DNA from: Penicillium oxalicum
Lineage: Eukaryota; Ascomycota; Eurotiomycetes; Eurotiales; Aspergillaceae
Direction: 5' to 3'
NCBI RefSeq assembly: GCF_001723175.1
Contig: NC_064651.1
Span: 2,480,001-2,544,000, forward strand
DNA length: 64,000 bases
Positions 12,301 to 23,419 of the stretch are shown here, in pieces. The position numbers and the translations under genes were made by a program. Numbering within the stretch: the stretch's first letter is position 1; each line of letters begins with the position of its first letter. The notes under the pieces are model-generated. The model had not been told where the DNA came from, made no database searches, and saw only the letters and a program-made list of their open reading frames with translations.

Positions 12301-13465
12301 CCAAAGTAATATCCTCATCAACGTTCGAGTCACTACGAGGCCTTTTCTGCGAAAAGAGCTTGTCGTGACCTTCAGCTTTGGCCGAGTCTTTCACATACTC
12401 GACAGCTTCTTTTGGAGCAAGAGGAACGCCGCGTTGGTCCGTATGCGAAAGTGATGATTGACCCAGCTCCGAACGGCTTGGATCATTTGTAGCGCAGTCA
12501 TGTGGCTGGGACGAGATGGAGTCCTTCGACGGTGACGTCGATCGGCAACGGTCTTGTCCAGCAGGACTACACCTCCCCCGGATGCCAGTTTCACTGTAAA
12601 TTTCCGTGCCTTGTCCGGTAACTTCCTGTCTAACTTCCTGTTTGTGAAACAAAGGTTGTTGCGGGGCCCACGAGATTGCTCGCGCGGGCTGACCAAGGTG
12701 TTGAAGGAGGTCGTTTGGATCACGCAATAGGTGACGATCCACGTAAAAATTCTCTCGCCCCAAGTCACGGTCGGTAAAGGCAGCCTGAGATAAAACAGTA
12801 CATGACTGCGTTCCATATTGCTGATGATCTAGGGACTGAGAAGGCTGGTGATTCGATGTTTCCGAGGGCTGGGCCAGTGAAGTGCTTGCCACATTTTGCT
12901 TGGTGGAAACCCTTCTACCCTTCACTCTTTGCAGGGATTTATCAAGCAAAATTTTGACCTTCTGGTTCTTTCGCAACTTTTTAGATGGCGTCAGTGCCTT
13001 GATCATCCCCTTCTGCCACAATATCATGTACTTGTTGATTTTCAGCTGCACGTCGGGGGAGGAGGCCGAGTAAATTAGAGCCAATTCGAAGTCTAACAGC
13101 TGTATTGTATGTTTTCTCGGGTTCTTGTCTTTCTGGTACGTTTCGGGAGTCTGCGAGATCTGGTCGGACAAACCGCGCTGGAATACTGCGCGTATCTGGT
13201 GATCCACATCCATCAACTGCGCGCTGTCCTGGGACGGACCCAGAGCCCACTGCAAGAATGATCGGTCCGTCAGCAGGTTCATGGACATGAATGTGGGGAT
13301 GGAACCTACATCCAGAATAGCAGCAGCTGGTTCAAACCCAGGCTGCTTAAAATGTATCGTCGCGCCATCGTCCTTGATTTCGATGCTCTCGTGGCTGGTT
13401 TGACCTGTGTATGCGCCGAGACACTGCTCCACGAAGGGAGCAAGCCAGGGTGCCGGAACACTCAT
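9311..13465 (-). CDS. Probable shelterin subunit TPP1/Tpz1-like with very long disordered extension
   Basis: A single intronless frame of 1384 aa. Residues 1-150 look folded: a PWLAPFVEQCL start, then a long segment ending in IQLLDFELALIY and a Lys-rich stretch with KINKYMILW. This resembles the TPP1/Est3 OB-fold family, whose members bridge telomere-binding proteins and telomerase; the match is made from memory and is tentative. Residues 160 to about 1030 are rich in Ser, Gln, Glu and Asp and look disordered. A more ordered block at about 1000-1080 has F, Y, W and C spacing (FKRFCADYPTYFGDY), and the last 60 residues are conserved-looking, with several Trp and basic residues. The gene is divergent from FAB1 across about 600 bases. 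It could instead be an unrelated nuclear scaffold. Confidence 0.6.
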   Translation of the reverse strand: MSVPAPWLAPFVEQCLGAYTGQTSHESIEIKDDGATIHFKQPGFEPAAAILDVGSIPTFMSMNLLTDRSFLQWALGPSQDSAQLMDVDHQIRAVFQRGLSDQISQTPETYQKDKNPRKHTIQLLDFELALIYSASSPDVQLKINKYMILWQKGMIKALTPSKKLRKNQKVKILLDKSLQRVKGRRVSTKQNVASTSLAQPSETSNHQPSQSLDHQQYGTQSCTVLSQAAFTDRDLGRENFYVDRHLLRDPNDLLQHLGQPARAISWAPQQPLFHKQEVRQEVTGQGTEIYSETGIRGRCSPAGQDRCRSTSPSKDSISSQPHDCATNDPSRSELGQSSLSHTDQRGVPLAPKEAVEYVKDSAKAEGHDKLFSQKRPRSDSNVDEDITLGLEKGTDAADEFGPDRAFPKRPRVGEAASCVAPPQLDVSFRKARAITCHEDGGENDHEIKDGDRRPVTDPWRGLTQILASDVIIPKDQVELLERGYCWIPPAPGDPEPRGHVPPALLKQWNEIARARHRTQVEERHKKPDEADCTELASSPESRSSSEIEIDTREDWPSSPVRAPLHLLPESSPVRQTPFASRNEILKQVDQEESSRDFASLDVSDDHLEDPSHTYKPVPSLDKPVHDEATLTTLNDCQPGQGVFSPAAAETEPEHAVRETAQDTATLLSDKNANVSCTQNEEIPAICLSRTGSLTEELNLEGQDQHDDNASDQESVMENTVPIALGESMPPTQESQFEQEDPVPHQASSKSMTGQVQVAVTPFLGHFRPRNGLESSQKALDDPHSLFSSQSNKHSSQSRVANTYPLVESHEKSEVFTNALHASSSRSSDGRSRMDVNVPQTQSSGSASLSQCTSEILANGLIPESSEPNQWQIQPYQRMPEALKQPSSQPFASSVSILSSQVLDSTQGSMMLAPAGRGSSPRYLTNAENLSPTAAQTQSPGTDQWQRYAVQEKHQNGIARQSSDLMAQRAGFLCASQRSAEAHEVFKRFCADYPTYFGDYCHFKELCAKLQAMRDRGFLQRSNLWDDFIIQHLQDYQSYLSDCPSQMHPSQLDYETYFTSHFSKSVNKKRNLSGHSIALVASEYTPPGRAMSTQVESPINFLTTMSPGQVAHSPLTESFLQRFTNFQAHSFREPMDNGLPILQKDPHAPTDLAPSSIDTTSSSVQVKLEGSAPENYQEMLGVCFTPLSSLVDIPTFHHHTQSTREPHDVQIQRAFPPSMRKDDQMGESVKSASDKDEVSNTIVGHESHNADGTENEKQMHPEHDCENEDDVQAEVGAEDSRHETASVELGDETFLSARSQSFHDEIPETQPEFFKPADNEEEGENWFTSLRHIWARDESVWSDHPITPFKSWAEADQNVLSERQRRGGAKILLDKNGVIRRAVHR

Positions 13466-14061
13466 CTTACATGCCGCATTGGAGGTTCACGCACGAATTG
13501 CCCGCGCTGATTGTGAAATCGGCAGGTTGACCCTGGACAGGGTTCTGCCGTCGCGATGTTCGCATGTTCAAACGTTCCAAAACCGAGATTCCCGATAATC
13601 GATAAGACGCGTCCCCCCCTCCGAAAGGAGACGGGACCCGCCTGAAGGAACGGAAGGCCCAGTTTGGGCCGGACGCTGAACGAGTCACGGGGTCAGGACA
13701 GGCCGCCCGGTGCGATCTGAGATGAGTCAGCAAGCCCCGGCCGTCACTGACTATCAAATGGGTGGACGTCATACCATCCAACCTATTAAGCTGAGGTGAC
13801 ATGGATTGGGCGCCTATGCATGTGGTGGAGATCAAGTGCGGAGGGTGCTGACTTGACTGTCTTTGAGCCCAGTTCTTGTGTTTTTCCGAAGAGGCTTCGA
13901 CAATATTTTGTGAATCAAGCCTTAGGTGGCCTGCTTTTCTCACCAGGGTAGCTCCCATCAAAACACGCCCAGCTACCCCGCGATCATAGCTCTACGGCGC
14001 GCCACTTGAACATGCATGCACCTTGATTGTGAACGCGACTTCGAAGAAGTCATTCTCGGCC
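13466..14061. other. Divergent intergenic region between the TPP1-like gene and FAB1
   Basis: About 600 bases shared by two start codons facing away from each other, so it probably works as a two-way promoter. A 164 aa frame on the minus strand (13467-13961) is not supported by any motif. Confidence 0.55.
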
Positions 14062-17000
14062 ATGGAATCACCATCACAAGGGGCTCATAGTCCCTCTACG
14101 TCGTCCGACCATCTCTTGCTCGGGCCTCATAAGTCGAGGGAGGTCCACACTTCAACGAAGACAAATCGAGGAAACAACACGGCAGCGCTGGACCAAATTC
14201 ATAATGCTGCAGCTTACCAAACCGACTCATTGACTCTCTTCAACGATTTTACCACCCCTCCGGCGTCTCTGCCTCTACCGGACGACAAGCTTGTCTCGGA
14301 AGAGTTGCAAGGTGGATTCAGTGGTCTCTACAGCCGGCTCAGGACATCCGTTGGAGGCATGCGAGATATTGTCAGTGGCGGGACAAAGACTATCGACCAA
14401 AATGCCGGCGAAGGCTTCTCAATCAAGAGTCCGACCTCGGAGCGTTCAATGTCGAAGTCGATTTCAGATCTTACCATTGGTTCAGCCGACGGCCAACAAT
14501 CGTACCCAAATTCTTCCCAGGGCTCCAGGGTGCATTCTCCACTTGTGCCTGTTTTCCATGCAGCTGCCGAGCCGTCTCAGCATTCGGCCATCAGCAAAGG
14601 CGTCAAGAGTCCCACAAAAAGCTCCAGCATCTCCTCCAAGTCTTCCGCACCTCCTGCTCTCGGAATGAAACCCAATCTTGCTTCATTAACCAAGTCCACT
14701 GGCAGCTCCTATGCCGTAGACCCCGCGATCACTCAGATTAATGTCAGCGCCGTAGGACAGTCCCATCATTCACGCAGCAGCTCACTCAATGTACCCGCGC
14801 GAAGCTTTCAGCATGCTGAGTCGGGCAGTATTGGAAGTCGGGATCTGGCGCAAGACATGCCAGCCAGTCAATCTTCTTCGGTCAAGAATCCGAGCTCCAC
14901 GCATTCGCCTGTGATGACCACCTCAACGATTGGGACTGGAGAGAATGAAAACGAGAAACACAGTCTGCTTGATTCCAACGGTTCGATGTTTCCGACAAAT
15001 CAAAATCACGAGAAAAAGCCCCGGAAATCCTCAAATGCAGATCAGTCCAAGGCTAATAGTCGCGTTCCTGTGTCCACCACAGCGGGGAACTTGAAGCCAG
15101 CAGATTCCACTTCTGAGTCAAAGATACAAAGCAGGGAGGGCGCGCTCTCTGTGAACTTCTCTCTCGACGGACACGATGAATCTTCAACGCCATCTTCACA
15201 GCCACTAAATACCAATTCAAAGGCCTCATCTCCGAATGGGAGTTCTTCTGCCGTGAATTTGCTCCAGGATGGTGTGGCTCTGAAGTCACGAAATGAAGTC
15301 CTCATCACTGCCCCTGCGAGAGCTTCTCTCGATTCAGCGTCGGCTGCTTTCTCAGCGAAACCATTATTGCCACCCGCCAAAGTTCGCTCACCACATCCCA
15401 TGTTGTCACGAGCTTCTACAGGAGGTAGTACAAACACTGCCTCGTCCTTGCCGCCTCTCAATACCTCGTTGCCTCGCCTTCCAGCCAAGGAACCTAGGAG
15501 CAAGCGTCAACAGACCACAGGTGATGGGGTTCTTTCTCAACTGAGGAGTAGACTGCTGAGCAGAGATTTCTGGATGCGCGACGAAAATGCAAAGGATTGT
15601 TTTCATTGCGGAGAATCCTTTACAACGTTTCGTAGAAAACATCATTGCCGCACTTGTGGCCAGATATTCGACTCCAAGTGCACACTTCTTGTGCCGGGGA
15701 CCAAGTTTGGGCAACCTGGAACCATTCGTGTTTGCAAACCCTGCGAAGCAATGATCAATGCTCATGAAGACGATTCTTCTGAATATTCCGATAGCGAACA
15801 GAGCCCGATAATGGTCACTCCTCGGTTTTCTGACATTGGCTGGGGTGGCACTGGTTCCCGGTCTACATGTGATGATGATGATGCATCGTCCGTAAAATCG
15901 CAGTCGATTGACCAAATACTCAAAACACCAACGATGGCTATTCCCGCGACACGCCGAGCTGGCGAGGGTCACAACAGTCGGTCGGCAGTTCTGGAAATCA
16001 ACTCGGACCGTCCCTTGACTCGTCCTACTTCGTCACGGTCACTGCGCTCTTCCTTAGGAGTTCGGCCTCATTCTATAGGTCACAAGCGGCACCACTCTCG
16101 ACAACAGTACATCCGCAGTTTCAAACCGTCTCACGAGGAACGTGCACCCTTTCAAAGACGCCATCAAGAGGATCTTGGCATCGAATCCAGGTTGCCGGCC
16201 TTCCATAAAGACAACATTATTGACCCCGATCTAGCGCAGTATCTTTCAGACGATGCATCGAGTGGGGATGAGCAGCCCAGCATAATATCAGCCGTCTCCG
16301 AGGGCAACCTTTCCAAAAGCGGCGGTGAACAAGACAGGAGTGTGGGCCTTGGTGGATTTCTTGCGGCCATGAAAAAAGGCCGGTCTGCGTTTGGTGATAA
16401 GACCACACCCAGCATCAACCACTCAGTCCGTGATGGGGATGACGCAAGTATCACCAGCTCCAAAGCAGTCAACTTGCCACGCTCATCGCGACGTCGAAAT
16501 TTAAGCGTTGCCAGTAGCGTTCACGCGCGTAACTCTCCGCGAACCTCGAAGGAGACAGTATACCCTCCCGATCCGGCTTTTCCTGCTATTCCAATAATCA
16601 CTGGGCTCAAACAGCCAGGGTTCAAGATGACTCGAAGTTCATCAATGAGAAGGACTGGAACCCCGCCTATCGAGCTCAACAAGGCCAGTCGGGAACATGT
16701 GCAAAAGCTCCTGCGGCAGTTACTTCAGGCAGCATCATTACCGAGCGTTGAGAGTTGGGAGAAAGCTCTTACGCCTGTTCTTTTGAAAGCAGCGGATGAG
16801 GTTGACCCTGATGTCCAGCGGGGGGATGACATGGACATTCGGCATTACATCAAGTTGAAGAAGATTCCCGGGGGAAGGCCTGGCGACACCTCTTACGTCT
16901 CCGGTCTAGTCTTCACGAAGAACTTGGCGCTCAAGAGCATGCCTAGAAGCATACCTCGCCCCAACATTCTCATCATCACTTTTCCCCTCGAATATGCGCG

Positions 17001-20000
17001 CCAACAACAACAATTCATGAGTCTAGAACCTGTCATTCGTCAGGAACGCGAGTTCTTGGAGAATCTTGTCAGTCGAATCGCCGCTTTGCACCCAAACCTC
17101 TTATTGGTCGGGACAAATGTATCAGGCTTGGCACTCGCGCTTCTTGAGCAGGCTGGAATCGCGACAGCCTACAATGTGAAAGCGTCAGTTCTTGAGGCAG
17201 TGTCGCGATGTACTCAGACAAGAATCGTCACGTCCATGGACAAGCTCCTCACGACCGAGATTCGAAGTGAATGCAGCAGCTTCGATGTCAAAACGTATGT
17301 ACACAATGGTCGAAAAAAGACATACATGTACATATCCGGCTGCCCTAAGGAGCTTGGTTGTACTATTGTTCTACGGGGTGGTGGAGAAGACACGCTCGGG
17401 AAGGTCAAGCAAATCACCGAGTTCATGGTCTATGTGGTATACAACCTCCGACTCGAGACTTATCTCATGCGAGATGAGTTTGCGAAGTTGCCGGCATTGA
17501 CAGCAGCCTCAGAAGCGACTGATACAAACGAGGATTCCCCTGTTGAGAAGGTGACCGGCCATCAAGTGGCTGAACCATGCAACTCTGGAGGCAGAGACTT
17601 GGACACTTCGAAGAAGCCCTCTGAAACCCAAGAAAAGCCATTGGCCGTGTCAACAGAGACTATTGACGTGCCAGACGATGTTCCAATGCCTACATATCAT
17701 GATGATTTACTCCACGATCACCAAACGAAGATACTGTCTGCCTCACCATTCGTCAAATTTGAGCCCCCTTATCTACTCATGCGGACAAGAGAAATGGAAA
17801 GACGATTGGAGTATCTCAAGCGCCTTCGCGATCAAGTCCACGTATCTGAGCAAGGTCCAGAGGAACAAGCTAAACCTCAAAAATTTGTGCTTATCACTCC
17901 CCAGATGGTGCAAGCATCCCCACATGATGCATCGCCAAAGGTTAAAGAAGTCCTTCGTGCAGCGCACGATGCCGAATACGACCGCGCTCTTTATCACTAT
18001 CAAACACAAAAGAGGCAGTGGGAGGCATACGTGTCCGGCAATTCAAACATGTTCGATCCTTATGCTCATCAAAACATCGTGGTTCTCTTCAGTTTAGTCT
18101 GCACATCGACCTCGGTGCCATGCTCCGGACCGGACACTTTCGCACTAGAATTCTATAACGAGCATGGCGATGACACCATTTTTGAACCCGATTGTACAAT
18201 TGGGCAATACGTTGAAGATCTTTGTCACACTGCGAATGTAGTGTGCAATGTGTATGGATGTGAAAAACGCATGTTCGAACACCATCGGCAATATGTTCAC
18301 GGGGATGCGCAAATTAGTGTCCTTGTGCAACCACATCCATCCAAGCTGCGGGGCATGCAAGAAACCATCCTCATGTGGAGTGTTTGCAAAGTTTGTGGTA
18401 ACGAGACCCAGGTGACATTAATGTCCGAAAATACTTGGAAATATTCGTTCGGAAAGTATTTGGAAGTCTCCTTTTGGGGACGGAACATGCATGCCCGTGC
18501 TGGAGTATGTCCACACGATCTTCAAAGAGACCACCTGCGCTATTTTGGCTTCAAAGATATCGCTATACGCGTTCAATATGATCCGATTCACCTCTTGGAA
18601 ATCGTCGTTCCGCGTCCCCGCGTCACCTGGAAGGTGGACAATGACTTGAAATTGAGGAATCAGGTTTATTCGGACACCGCAGACAGGCTAAGCAAGTTCA
18701 TGAGATCCGTCCAGGTGCGGCTTAAGGGCATCAATGTTGAAAGTGTCTTGCCCGAGCTGTTGGATGAATGCAGGAGAAAGATTGACAGTCTCCACAAGAA
18801 AGCGCAGGATGATAATGCAGCACTCAGAGAATGTTTGCAAGAAAAATACACCAATTCCCGTTACTGGGAGGTGATACCCCTGAATGAGGTCCTTCGGGCA
18901 ATCCAGGAGAAAGTGGTCGAATGGGACATAATTTTTGCCGACTTTGAAAGGAGCTTCTTCCCCTCGGAAAAAGATATCAAAAGGCTAGCAACATTGCAGC
19001 TGAAGAAGATTTTCTTGGATAAAGATGCGACGTCAATGACAACTGAAGACGGGATACAAACGCCGGCTGGCATTGAGGATGAGGTCACCACGACCGACGA
19101 GAATAAGCCACGTATGATGAGACGGATGACGCTTTCCCCAGAAAAGGCTCAAAACGTGCTTGTCTCTGTTGTTGAGGAGCACACGGGGAAAAAACAGCGC
19201 GGAGATTTTGCTGATCCCCAGAACTTGCGCCCGTTGCCCCTGACAAGTGACGAATCCGCCTTTGAAGCTGATGCTGGGGATCAAATGGATCGGTCCCCGC
19301 AGGACAGAGCCGTCATACAAGAAGAAGTCCGGCACCTTGACCTGGCGGTGCCTTCTATCCAATCAGAGCGACCAATGGATAGCACTCCTCCGGCGCCAGA
19401 GTTCAATCGCCAGAAGCTAGACGGTGCGGTGTCGCTTGAGGATAGTACGCCTCCAGACATTAAAGAAGATAGATCGACCTTGATCCTACTACCATCAGAG
19501 TCTATTGATATTATTCATGAGCAAAAAGATGACAACCGCGTTTCTGAGCTTTCGAATACCCCACCGAATCGACCATCAGCCATCCCAAGGCTTGCTGAGG
19601 CGGCTTTCAGGCGTTCTGGAAAAGCCCGGTCGCCTCCTTTGGTTCGAGCACACTCTCAGCCAGCACACCTTTTGCGGGAAAAATCTTTTGGTGCAAGATT
19701 GAGCCAGACAAACTCCAATGAGTCAACCGGCTCACGTGGGGATTCAAGCAAGCAGTCGGATAAGAAACTCACAGACCGGCTTGGGATTACTGCTTTAAAG
19801 AGTGGACGCTTTGCGTCGGGCCAGTCACTCATTCCTCGGTCAACCCCGAAACGAGGGAGTTCACGAGTCTCTAACCTTGCAAAGCATTTTGAACAATTGA
19901 GTCGAGAGTTTGAGAAGGAACGACAACGTGAAAGGAAACAAAGGGCGGCGCGTGGCTCTTACTCGCGCGCCTTCCCGCGCGCTTCTTCAAAGCCTATCGT

Positions 20001-21680
20001 CGAAGTTTACCGAAATGTGAAAGAAGCTGTTGAGGAACGGGAGCCACACGTGGAGATTGACTCTCAGCAGTCAGTCGCACGAGCAAGGACCTCTGATGAA
20101 GGGAGCCATCAGATCAACGAAGAATTCGGCCACCAGGGACCGATGGAAACGCCTGCTGGCTCTCCGCCGCAAGAGTCATTCCGGGGGACGTTCGATCCTC
20201 CTGAAGTTGAGCGTGCAGAGCCTCAGCATGTGTCCGATGCCGAGCAGGATGATGGTCGCAGTGACGAAGAGCATAATATCACCGAAGATCTACATCGCGA
20301 GGACTCTCAAGATGAAGTCAAAACAATCCCTGATGACGAGTCAATTGACTTCAAGGACCTTCCGAAGCACGAGAGAACGACTTTGCTGAAGATGCTGACC
20401 AACTTTTGGTCAGAACGATCTGCAAGCGGATGGACTGCCCTTGAATATCCTCTTAGCACGGGCGATCATGTTTTTTCCGACTGTAACATCATCGTGCGTG
20501 AGGACGAACCGAGTTCACTTATCGCATTTGCATTGGATTCCTCTGATTACAAGGAGAAGCTAGCGAGCATACAGGAAAAGTGGGATGAAGTGGGAGATCA
20601 ACCTGCAGAACTTTCAATGGACCAGGAGACGGTTTATCAAGCACGCTTGGAGCATGCACTTCTCCGGCAAACGGGCACCCATCTCAAATACCAATTTCAA
20701 GAAGGACAGGCAAAGATGCTGTGTAAAGTTTTCTATGCAGAGCAATTCGAGGCACTCCGCAAGAAGTGCGGTGTCGCTGATCGAATTGTGGAATCGCTCT
20801 CTCGATGCCTCAAGTGGGATTCCAAGGGAGGTAAAACCAAGTCGATTTTCTTGAAGACCCTGGATGATCGATTTGTCTTGAAGTCATTGGCCCCAGTTGA
20901 GACACAGGCGTTTTTGAAGTTCGCGCCTGCATATTTCCAAATTATGTCCGAAGCGCTCTTTCACGATCTGCCATCAGCTATCGCCAAGATGTTTGGTTTT
21001 TATCAAATCATCATCAAAAATCCAGCGACTGGTATCGAGCAGAATTGCTTCTTGCTTCTGATGGAGAACCTGTTCTACGATCGCGCCCCCAACCGTCTTT
21101 TCGATCTGAAAGGATCGATGCGCAATCGCAAAGTGGAGAGCACTGGCGAGCAAGATGAGGTTTTGCTTGATGAGAACATGGTAGACTTCATCTACGAGAC
21201 GCCCTTATTCGCTCGTGAGCACTCGAAGAAGCTCCTCAGCCAAAGCGTCTGGAATGACACCCTGTTCCTCGGCCGGCAAAATGTCATGGATTACTCATTG
21301 ATGATCGCCATCGACGAAAATCGCAGTGAGTTGGTGGTAGGCATTATCGATTGCATCCGAACGTACACGTGGGACAAAAAACTTGAGTCTTGGATCAAAG
21401 ATCGCGGTTTTGCCGGTGGCGGTCGCAATCGTCCCACAGTGACGAGTCCGAGAGAGTACAAGAGTCGTTTTAGAGAGGCTATGGCCAGATACGTCCTCCA
21501 AGCACCGAGGTGAGTTTTTGAAGCCACCCCCTTTTTTTGCTTCCATTCTAACGAGACAATAGTTGCTGGCACCAATTCCAGTCCAGCATCATGTACAGAC
21601 ATCCCCAGGCCGATCACTCCTTTGTCAGTCCAAACGATCCAGATACTTTTGATGGGTCAGAACTACGCGGTTCTCAATGA
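14062..21680 (+). CDS. FAB1: 1-phosphatidylinositol-3-phosphate 5-kinase FAB1/PIKfyve
   Basis: Exon 1 is 14062-21509 and exon 2 is 21563-21680, giving 2521 aa. The upstream in-frame ATG at 14023 is less likely because MESPSQGAHSP begins like related proteins. Domains: an N-terminal FYVE zinc finger at about 498-565, with its W-x-x-D, R-x-H-H-C-R and R-V-C motifs, binds PI3P on endosomes. A Cpn60/TCP1-like domain lies at about 945-1140, a Cys-rich CCR region (SVCKVCGNET) at about 1440-1480, and the C-terminal PIP kinase domain at about 2200-2475 with DLKGSMRNRKV and MDYSLMIAIDE. It makes PI(3,5)P2 on vacuole and late-endosome membranes and controls vacuole size. Without splicing, translation would end at the TGA inside the GTGAGT donor. 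Splicing restores a conserved-looking S-C-W-H-Q-F segment. Confidence 0.96.
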
Positions 21681-23419
21681 ACATCCCTCCCCCCTCCGCG
21701 ACCGTTTTCTATTAGACGTACCTCTTGCACACGGACACACCAGACACACTTGATTGACATGAGGGAAAGATACTCATAACGAATAATGATTCAACGCCCA
21801 CTATCATGACTGGCTGCTCTAGCGATATTTATTTCTTGTGCACTCGGCGTACCATCCCAAAATTTTACTCTCCTGTAACAGCAAATGTCCAGCTCAAGCA
21901 GTCTTTCGGAATAGCCAAGCTTCAATTAATGTGTTACAATAAGTGGATAATAATCGGCATCACCACCATCGAATACTTAACGAATACAAGCATGAATCGT
22001 CTCAATGGGAAATAGTATCCTAAAACACCCGAGTGCTCAGAACGAGTACGTATCGACTAACATTAGGGTAGAAATCAGGTAGCTGGAGAAGTGGTGAAGG
22101 CCGTGCTGCGGCACATCATTCAATAGGCATATTCGAGCCCGCTACAGACCTCGGCCGTCATCTGTCTAGAATCTATCCATTGGCGCCCTCATGCCAGACC
22201 CGTGGAATATATGAACTCGGGGCATACTTGGAACTGGAATACCATCCATCGCGCCGCTACCAAACACCTTAGGTAGGAGCAGTCATGGACCTCAAGTGCA
22301 AGCCCGGACACTAGACCCTCCTTCAATCTAAATGAGAAATAGCAAGATTTTATGCCTCACAAATCGGGCGTGATGGTACTATATGCCGTCCACAAGATGT
22401 GGACACGTGCTTTCGGCGAAAGTCGGGATCTGATGGAGCCGCGTTCGGGAATGAGGATCTCGCGCGGCAGCAACACTAAATTGATCGTTGAACTGCGATG
22501 TTTCTTGAACCTTTTTTTTTTCTTCTGGAGATCGAGCGAAGGGGGAAAATGGGGTTTTTTTCCTAACTCGAATACGGACGATCATTCTTGCATATGGTCA
22601 GTCTTCAGTTTAGTGGGAGAAGCACCTCGTCCGACCGTCTATTGTATAGCAATATTGTGTGCTATCGTTGATTGTGGATGAATGTTTGATCGCCCCGGTC
22701 GAATTGATCGGAGGTGAGTTGCATGGCTTCATGCCCGGCCCGGGGACATGCCTCGGCCTGCGAGTCGGCGCGGCGCAGGCTTTTTGGCCCCCTCCATGAA
22801 GACAAGTACTCGGCCGCTAGCTCGGCCGCCTCTTAGCCCGGATTTTTCTTCTTCTTTTTCTTCTTCTGGATTCTTCTCGTTATTGCCAAAGGTCGTTTGT
22901 AACACTTGCGGCTATTTCGACAACGATGGCGAGCACAGTGGGAGCGGGGCTGGAATTAAGAGCTCTTGAACAAGATCTAGTGATGCACGACAATCTCATC
23001 TCGTGCTCGCACTTGCGACTTTTACAAAACACTTCGGACATGGAGTGGACGATCTCAAGTCAGCTTCATTGGGCCAGTATTGGACGAAAGAGCTAAAGTG
23101 ACTTCCGATATTTCAACAGCCTGTTTGGACGGTTGAGTCGGCATTCATATACATCATCTTCTTTTCAACTCCGTCACGAGAAAAAGCAAAACCCCCAGTC
23201 TACAGCGGACATGGACGAAGCACAGATGAACTTTGTGTATGCGACAATGGCGAGAAAGATTTTGGAGCCAATCGACAAAATAAGAGAAAACAGGTATGTG
23301 TATCCTTCCATCGCACCAATAAGAGAACCCCCAAAACAGAGACGAAAAAGAAAGCGAAACTAAAGAGAAGATCTGGGGTCTAGAAGGGTGATCCCCACGC
23401 AGATGCTGTCGTGAAAAAT
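21681..23419. other. Intergenic region between convergent FAB1 and pyruvate kinase genes
   Basis: About 1.7 kb, likely both 3' UTRs plus spacer. It contains a TTC/CTT-rich simple stretch near 22845-22880. No gene supported. Confidence 0.5.

Noticed and set aside
12391..12816. 141 aa minus-strand frame inside the TPP1-like gene
   Set aside because: Overlaps the 1384 aa frame on the same strand in another phase and has no motif.
15406..15972. 188 aa antisense frame over the FAB1 FYVE region
   Set aside because: The FYVE motifs in the + frame are unmistakable; the antisense frame is a shadow.
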